NCBI GenBank assembly: GCA_031254315.1
Contig: JAIRUQ010000091.1
Span: 1 to 64,000, forward strand
Length of the DNA: 64,000 nt
Direction of reading: 5' to 3'
Source of the DNA: Treponema sp.
GTDB taxonomy: Bacteria; Spirochaetota; Spirochaetia; Treponematales; Breznakiellaceae
A program made the translations under genes and the position numbers. Below the pieces are notes generated by a model. That model had not been told where the DNA came from, ran no database searches, and saw nothing but the letters and a program-made list of their open reading frames with translations. Shown here in pieces: positions 58,198 through 64,000 of the stretch. Positions within the stretch are counted from its first letter, which is position 1, and the number at the start of each line of letters is the position of its first letter.

Positions 58198-58226
58198 TTT
58201 TGGCGGCGGTGCAATCGCCGCCAAAA
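58198..58226. other. Intergenic hairpin between lamin-tail and CotH genes
   Basis: TTTTGGCGGCG-gtgcaat-CGCCGCCAAAA, 11-bp perfect stem. Confidence 0.75.
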
Positions 58227-58259
58227 CAGCATAGATATATGCTAAGTAAGGAGAATTTT

Positions 58260-60269
58260 ATGAATAAGAAGCAAACTTCAATTAATAAAAGTATTATGAC
58301 TAGTTACAGAGTTTCTATTTGTTGTTTATTGCTTTCTGTCTGTTATCTGTTTGTGTCTTGTGAATCTCGACCGACTTACGATATACCGGAATCAAGAAAG
58401 CTCACCTTCTCCCATAATAGCGGGCTTTATTCCCAGTCATTCAAGCTTACATTAGCGGCTCCGTATGGCTCCAAGGTATATTACTCGACAGATGGGAGTA
58501 TTCCGTTGCCGTCAAAAGCGACGAGTGGGGGACCGGTATTTCAATACAAAGGAGACCCCATTACCGTACAAAATCGCAGTGGACAGCCTGCTTTAGCAAC
58601 ATCGGCAAACTCAGAACAGTTTTATATGAAACCAGGTGATCCCCGAGGTAGTGAACCGGCAATTTTTCGTCCAACTTCGGCGCAAGTGCCAAAAGTTACG
58701 GTAATTCGCGCGTTAGCTGTAGACTCCAGCGGCAAACAAAGCGAAGTGCTGACGCGCACCTATTTCATTGGCAATGATCTGCAAAGATACGGAAATCATC
58801 CCGTTCTCTCCATTGTTACCGACCCAAGTAACCTTTTAGATAGAGAAACAGGCATTTATGTCCGAGGAAACAGTAATAATGTCTGGCCTAATTATAATTT
58901 TAATCAGAAGGGAAGGGATTGGGAGCGGGAAGCAAATTTAGATTTTTTTGACGGAAGTAGGCGGCTAGGATTTTCTACCGGAGCGGGTATTCGCATTCGC
59001 GGTGGATGGAGCAGAGACAAAGGTCAAAAGAGTTTTAATGTGTACTTTAGGGAAGAATACGGTATAAATAACCTGAGCAATTATCCTTTAATTCCCGGCG
59101 CTTTTAAAGCCTATCCCGATCAAACGCAAATCACAAGGTATAAGAATTTTATGCTGAGAAATGGCGGAAATGACACCGAATATACAAAATTTTACGACGT
59201 ATTCGTACAAAGCCTTGTCAGTGACCGTAATTTTACAACGCAAACCGCAATTCCCTGTATTGTATACCTTAATGGAGAATACTGGGGTTTTTATAATCTT
59301 CAAGAGAAGTACAGCGACCATTATTTAGAACAGAAATTTGGCGTCAACAGAAATAATGTCATATCTATCGAAACGGGAGAATTAGATGAAGGTATCGCCT
59401 CCGACATGAATTTGTATTGGGACATGATGAATCATCAGGAACAGGATATGTCTATACAGGCAAATTACAACGCTTTTTGTGAGATATTTGACATTCAGAG
59501 CTTCATCGATTATTTTGCTGCGCAAATCTATGTTTACAACGAAGATTGGCCTCATAATAACTATCAACTATGGAGGGTGAGGAATGTTGAGCCGGGCAAC
59601 CCCTATGGTGACGGTAAATGGCGTTGGATGGTGTTTGACACTGAATTTTCCATGGGGATTTATCGCAGCGGTGGGACTTCTGATCCTTTCTCTCCAATCT
59701 TGAATGGAAATCATGGTAACAATAAGCTATTTCAACAGTTATTAAAAAATCCGGATTTTTGCCGGCAATTTGTTCTTACAATGATGGATCTGTACAATGT
59801 AAACTTTGAATATAATTCTGCTTCGGCAAAATTGACGGCAATAGCCGCTGTATACAAGCCGCTAATGGAGCATTATTTTGAACGGTGGGGTCGTCCCTGG
59901 GCTACGGTTTTTGACAATAAAGTATCGGATGCCAGAAACTATCTAAATAACATAAGAAATGCAATGACTAACGAATATTTGCCAAGATATTTTAGCGGCT
60001 TGGGCAATTTGGTAAATGTTACTTTATCCGTGAATATTTCTAACGCATCCATAAAAATTAATACGGTAACTCCAAATCTTGCAAGTAGAAACTGGACCGG
60101 GAAATACTATACCGGATATCCCGTTACTGTAACGGCAAATGTTCCTGCTGGCTATACATTTACCGGCTGGACGGTAACCGGAGGCACTGCTGTTAGCCCA
60201 TCAGCTTTAACCACTACCGTTAATTTTTCCGGTAACGTTCAGATTACGGCGAATTATAGCCCCAACTAA
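58260..60269 (+). CDS. CotH-kinase-family lipoprotein with Fn3-associated/chitobiase-like N-terminal domain and C-terminal InlB-type repeat
   Basis: PVLSIVTDPSNLLDRETGIYVRG, GIRIRGGWSRDKGQKSFNVYFRE, FMLRNGGNDTEYTKFYDVFVQSL, YLNGEYWGFYNLQEKY, WRWMVFDTEFSMG; RBS taaggag before ATG 58260. Confidence 0.9.
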   Translation: MNKKQTSINKSIMTSYRVSICCLLLSVCYLFVSCESRPTYDIPESRKLTFSHNSGLYSQSFKLTLAAPYGSKVYYSTDGSIPLPSKATSGGPVFQYKGDPITVQNRSGQPALATSANSEQFYMKPGDPRGSEPAIFRPTSAQVPKVTVIRALAVDSSGKQSEVLTRTYFIGNDLQRYGNHPVLSIVTDPSNLLDRETGIYVRGNSNNVWPNYNFNQKGRDWEREANLDFFDGSRRLGFSTGAGIRIRGGWSRDKGQKSFNVYFREEYGINNLSNYPLIPGAFKAYPDQTQITRYKNFMLRNGGNDTEYTKFYDVFVQSLVSDRNFTTQTAIPCIVYLNGEYWGFYNLQEKYSDHYLEQKFGVNRNNVISIETGELDEGIASDMNLYWDMMNHQEQDMSIQANYNAFCEIFDIQSFIDYFAAQIYVYNEDWPHNNYQLWRVRNVEPGNPYGDGKWRWMVFDTEFSMGIYRSGGTSDPFSPILNGNHGNNKLFQQLLKNPDFCRQFVLTMMDLYNVNFEYNSASAKLTAIAAVYKPLMEHYFERWGRPWATVFDNKVSDARNYLNNIRNAMTNEYLPRYFSGLGNLVNVTLSVNISNASIKINTVTPNLASRNWTGKYYTGYPVTVTANVPAGYTFTGWTVTGGTAVSPSALTTTVNFSGNVQITANYSPN

Positions 60270-60282
60270 TTGCAAATTCATC

Positions 60283-60334
60283 ATCGAAGGCGAAATTCGG
60301 ATTATCTACCCAAGATAATCCGAAAGCCTTCGAT
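60283..60334. terminator. Large hairpin, probable bidirectional terminator between convergent genes
   Basis: ATCGAAGGC-gaaa-TTCGGATTATCT / AGATAATCCGAA-a-GCCTTCGAT. Confidence 0.75.
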
Positions 60335-62828
60335 AATTTTGATTTACGATATGCTTCTGCTCAATGTCAGCTTCTTCGCCAATTTCATCAATCAGTGATT
60401 CAAGAGCAGAAAGGCTCTCATTAAGAGCGGTATAAAAGCCGCGTGATGCCCTAAACCAGTAATTTCCCGCGCCGTCTGTAAAAAGACCTAAAAATCCCAA
60501 ATCTTTTGAGTTTTTTTTCCATACAACAGGTTTTACAAGGTTATCAAGATGTTTTAACAATGTAGAAAGATTTTTACGCGAATTAAAGTTCTCTTTTCGG
60601 GGGAAGGCGCGGGAGAAAGCGCTCTCAGCGTCCAAAACCGGAGCAAGTGATAAAATAAGCTCTAATTTTTCTCCCGCAAGCAAATTGTACTGATTTTTTA
60701 CTATTATTTTACCTTTTATCCCTTTGTATACGGTATCAGAAGAAATTTTGTCTTTAAGACGCGCCAGTTTTTCCCACGGAAGAAGAACGGTTTTCTTCCC
60801 TTTAACATTGACAATTTCAAACACTTCATCAGAAATTTTAATGTTGTTGGTAAAATCACGCGCCTTTTTCTGCCTTAAAAGTTTCGCGTCCGTACTTTTT
60901 CCGTATTCATCAAAAAGTCCGGGGCGAATTCGCTGTAAAACAGCTTTTGAGAGCGGCGAAACCGACATTGCGTACATTCTTGATGTCCGCACAATCTCTC
61001 CTGCGACAATAAACGGAGGATCAAGACGAAACATTACCGATCCGGGATGAATTATGATTTTATCCGCTGTTAAACTGCGATAAGAGCCGATTTTTCCTCT
61101 TCCTTCACGAACACAGACAAATTGAATCATTCCACGGCTGACACAACATAAATAATCGTCAATTTCGCTTACAGAAAGCGGCTGAGACCTCTGATGAACA
61201 GGAATTTTCATACCAGCGAGAATTTCTTCGAGCTGAGCCGTCACATTTACAATTTCTGACATCGCGCGGTCGTCTAAAAAATTTTTTTCGCAGAAATTTA
61301 CTTTGTTTGTTGAGTCATTGTAAGACTTAAAAAGTTTGAGATACGAGACAAAATCGCCGTTATCGTCACGAAAACGGTGATGAGCCTGCCGCGCGTCGGT
61401 TTCTTGTCCCGGCGGAAGAATATAAGGGCTTTGTGTCGATAAAAACGCCGCAGAGATGAGCGTTTCCCTTATTACATCAGGATAACGGAGGATCGCTTCG
61501 ACAATTATCCTTGATTGACGCGGCGCGAGAGGAAATTCTGTCATTAATTTGCCTATATTTGATAAACTGCGGTCGTTTTCAAGCGCGTCAAGCAGATTTA
61601 ATGTCTCAATTCCGCCGATTAATCCCTCTTTTTCAGGCGGAGTTATAAAATCAAAATCTTCAAAATTAGTTATGCCGAGGTCTGCCATTCGTAAAATTAC
61701 TTCGGATAAATCGGTACGAAAGATTTCTTCGGTAGTATAAAGCGCTCTATTTTCAAAATCTTTGCGAGTGTAAAGCCTGTAACAGCTCCCTTCGCGCGTG
61801 CGCCCTGCGCGTCCCTTGCGCTGATTCGCCGATGCTATTGATATTGGCGATTCGATTAAACTTGACGTGTATGTGCGCGGATTGTACCAGTTTAATTTAG
61901 CGAGTCCTGAATCAATTACAGCGGTAATTCCGTCGATTGTAACAGACGTTTCTGCGATATTTGTAGAAATAACAACCTTTGTTTTACCTTTTGGAGCGTC
62001 TTCAAAGACTCTTTCCTGCTCTTCTTTGCCAAGTCTGCCGTATAATGGAATAATATGCAAAAATTTTCCTACAGAAGAGAATGTGAGCCTATTCATACAC
62101 TCTTTAATCATTTTTTCGCCTGAAAGAAAGACTAAAATATCTCCTTCACGCTTTTCATTGATAAAACGGGCAGTTATCGCTTCAATTTTAGTCAAAATCG
62201 CCTCTTCCGCGCTATTATTTGTTTCTAAAACGGGATCATAGATCATTGTAACAGGAAAACGTTGCGCTTCTATCTTTATAATGGGGCATCCGCCGAAATA
62301 TTCAGAAAAAACTTCCGCGTTTATAGTCGCGGAAGATATTATTACTTTGAAATCACGTCTGCTTTCAAGCACTCGTTTGAGCAAACCGAGGATAAAATCG
62401 ATGTTTAAACTCCGTTCATGAGCCTCATCTACGACAAGAAGGCTGTATTTTGATAGCCAAGGATCGAGTTTCATCTCCTGTAAAAGAATTCCATCGGTCA
62501 TTATTTTAATTTTGGTCTGGTGATTGGTCTGATCGGCGAAGCGCATCTTGTATCCGATGAGCCCCGGTATCGAAGTTTCTGTCTGTCTCGCTATAAATTC
62601 GCTTACAGACACCGCCGCGATACGTCGTGGCTGGGTTACTCCTATGATGCCTTTTTCCGCGTATCCCGCTTCATAAAGTATCACAGGAAGCTGTGTTGTC
62701 TTGCCGGAACCCGTCGGACTCTCTACAACAACCGCTTGATTTTTTTCCAACATTTCTAAAATTTTTTTCTGATTTTTGTAGACAGGAAGGTCAATATAGT
62801 TCATAATATTATCATAGCCGCTTGACAA
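60306..62828 (-). CDS. DEAH-box ATP-dependent helicase (HrpA/HrpB-like)
   Basis: SPTGSGKTTQLP, TQPRRIAA, DEAHERS, SATINAEVFSEYF, QRKGRAGRTREG motifs. Confidence 0.94.
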   Translation of the reverse strand: MSSGYDNIMNYIDLPVYKNQKKILEMLEKNQAVVVESPTGSGKTTQLPVILYEAGYAEKGIIGVTQPRRIAAVSVSEFIARQTETSIPGLIGYKMRFADQTNHQTKIKIMTDGILLQEMKLDPWLSKYSLLVVDEAHERSLNIDFILGLLKRVLESRRDFKVIISSATINAEVFSEYFGGCPIIKIEAQRFPVTMIYDPVLETNNSAEEAILTKIEAITARFINEKREGDILVFLSGEKMIKECMNRLTFSSVGKFLHIIPLYGRLGKEEQERVFEDAPKGKTKVVISTNIAETSVTIDGITAVIDSGLAKLNWYNPRTYTSSLIESPISIASANQRKGRAGRTREGSCYRLYTRKDFENRALYTTEEIFRTDLSEVILRMADLGITNFEDFDFITPPEKEGLIGGIETLNLLDALENDRSLSNIGKLMTEFPLAPRQSRIIVEAILRYPDVIRETLISAAFLSTQSPYILPPGQETDARQAHHRFRDDNGDFVSYLKLFKSYNDSTNKVNFCEKNFLDDRAMSEIVNVTAQLEEILAGMKIPVHQRSQPLSVSEIDDYLCCVSRGMIQFVCVREGRGKIGSYRSLTADKIIIHPGSVMFRLDPPFIVAGEIVRTSRMYAMSVSPLSKAVLQRIRPGLFDEYGKSTDAKLLRQKKARDFTNNIKISDEVFEIVNVKGKKTVLLPWEKLARLKDKISSDTVYKGIKGKIIVKNQYNLLAGEKLELILSLAPVLDAESAFSRAFPRKENFNSRKNLSTLLKHLDNLVKPVVWKKNSKDLGFLGLFTDGAGNYWFRASRGFYTALNESLSALESLIDEIGEEADIEQKHIVNQNYRRLSDYLG

Positions 62829-62959
62829 AATAATTCCAAGTTGCTATTATTGATTTATTGAAATAAAATAGCTTTGAAAAAAAATAAAAAAAGCTATTGA
62901 AATAAATTAACTATTGTGATAGATTTATTATTATGATAGATTAACTAGGGGGGAAGTTA

Positions 62960-64000
62960 ATGGCTGGTAAAAAGAATGTGTTCTTCTTCGGCAACGGAAA
63001 AGCCGACGGCGACGCAAAAATGAAATTGGTTTTGGGCGGCAAGGGAGCCAATCTTGCTGAGATGACTAATCTCGGAATTCCTGTTCCGCCGGGCTTTACT
63101 ATTTCCACGGACGTATGCGCCGCCTATTATGAAAATAAAAACAAATATCCAAGCGGTATAAAAGAAGAAGTTGAAGCAGGTCTTAAAAAGCTTGAATCAG
63201 TAATGAAAAAGAAACTTGGCGATCCTAACGATCCGCTTTTGGTTTCAGTCCGTTCAGGAGCCGCCGTTTCAATGCCGGGCATGATGGACACAATCCTTAA
63301 CCTTGGTATTAGCGATAAAGCGGTTAAGGGTCTTGCGGCAAAAACAGGCAATCCGCGCTTTGCGTGGGACGCTTACAGGCGTTTTATTCAAATGTACGGC
63401 GATGTGGTAATGGGCGTTGAGCATGATCATTTTGAAGAAGCCCTCTCCGCAATTAAAAAAGAAAAAAAAGTAGAGCTTGATACGGAACTTACAGCTTCCG
63501 ATCTTGAAAAACTGGTAGACCAGTACAAAAAAATCGTAAAAAGAGACGCAGGCAAAGATTTCCCCCAAAATCCGCTGGATCAGCTTTGGGGTGCGATAAA
63601 TGCCGTTTTTGGCTCATGGATGAACGAAAGAGCCATAAAATACCGCCAAATTAACGATATTCGCAACTTAAAAGGGACTGCGGTCAATGTTCAGTCAATG
63701 GTTTTCGGCAATTTTGGCGACGATTCAGGAACAGGCGTGTGTTTCAGCAGAGACCCCAGCACCGGTATCAATGAATTCTACGGTGAATATTTAATGAATG
63801 CCCAAGGCGAAGACGTTGTCGCGGGTATCAGAACGCCGGAAAGAATTTCTACATTAGAAAAGAAGAATCCTGCTATTTATAAACAGCTTATTTCTATTAA
63901 AAACAGGTTGGAAAAGCATTTTAAGGACATGCAGGACTTGGAATTTACCGTCCAACAGGGCGTTCTCTTCCTATTACAGACAAGAAACGGCAAGCGCGCC
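62960..64000 (+). CDS. ppdK: Pyruvate, phosphate dikinase (5' part; runs off window)
   Basis: [69 protein letters not shown]; open to window end, absent from the ORF track because it has no stop. Confidence 0.96.
   Translation, partial: MAGKKNVFFFGNGKADGDAKMKLVLGGKGANLAEMTNLGIPVPPGFTISTDVCAAYYENKNKYPSGIKEEVEAGLKKLESVMKKKLGDPNDPLLVSVRSGAAVSMPGMMDTILNLGISDKAVKGLAAKTGNPRFAWDAYRRFIQMYGDVVMGVEHDHFEEALSAIKKEKKVELDTELTASDLEKLVDQYKKIVKRDAGKDFPQNPLDQLWGAINAVFGSWMNERAIKYRQINDIRNLKGTAVNVQSMVFGNFGDDSGTGVCFSRDPSTGINEFYGEYLMNAQGEDVVAGIRTPERISTLEKKNPAIYKQLISIKNRLEKHFKDMQDLEFTVQQGVLFLLQTRNGKRA

Noticed and set aside
58955-58980. Third copy of the GGCGGCTAGG core seen near 9995
   Set aside because: Lies within CotH coding sequence, lacks GGTATATTTA and palindromic flanks; chance match.
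62870-62945. AT-rich short repeats (attgaaataaa, gatagatt) upstream of ppdK
   Set aside because: Low-complexity promoter-type sequence; no clear unit or function.

Overview
The window is a spirochaete-like (Treponema-type) chromosomal segment. This assignment rests on gene content, rpoB residue signatures and an archaeal/spirochaete-type UMP kinase; no database search was run. The left end is core: rplL-rpoB-rpoC. A short AT-rich accessory patch follows (lipoprotein, HigB/HigA-like toxin-antitoxin with a split toxin, TPR protein). Next come a metallophosphoesterase, an MFS-HEAT fusion, a MATE transporter, a class A PBP, tRNA-Cys, a CorC/HlyC-type protein, a 5'-nucleotidase, pyrH, an ECF sigma/anti-sigma cluster with a TIG/transglutaminase-like lipoprotein, cysS, and a BspA-like LRR gene that sits between two perfect 65-bp copies of the cysS 5' end. 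The most unusual region is a tightly packed, same-strand ~26-kb gene cluster (about 30.7-56.6 kb). It encodes TPR lipoproteins, a TolC-like protein, an HlyD-like adaptor, two Ig-like (Big_5-type) lipoproteins, two RND transporters, a 2856-aa signal-peptide-bearing protein with a C-terminal papain/C39-like Cys-His-Asn arrangement, and three lipoproteins that share a 5' module (hairpin + RBS + signal peptide) but have divergent mature parts. It is followed by a lamin-tail protein/CotH-kinase pair, a DEAH helicase, and the 5' part of ppdK running off the window. No CRISPR array, IS transposase or prophage was recognised.
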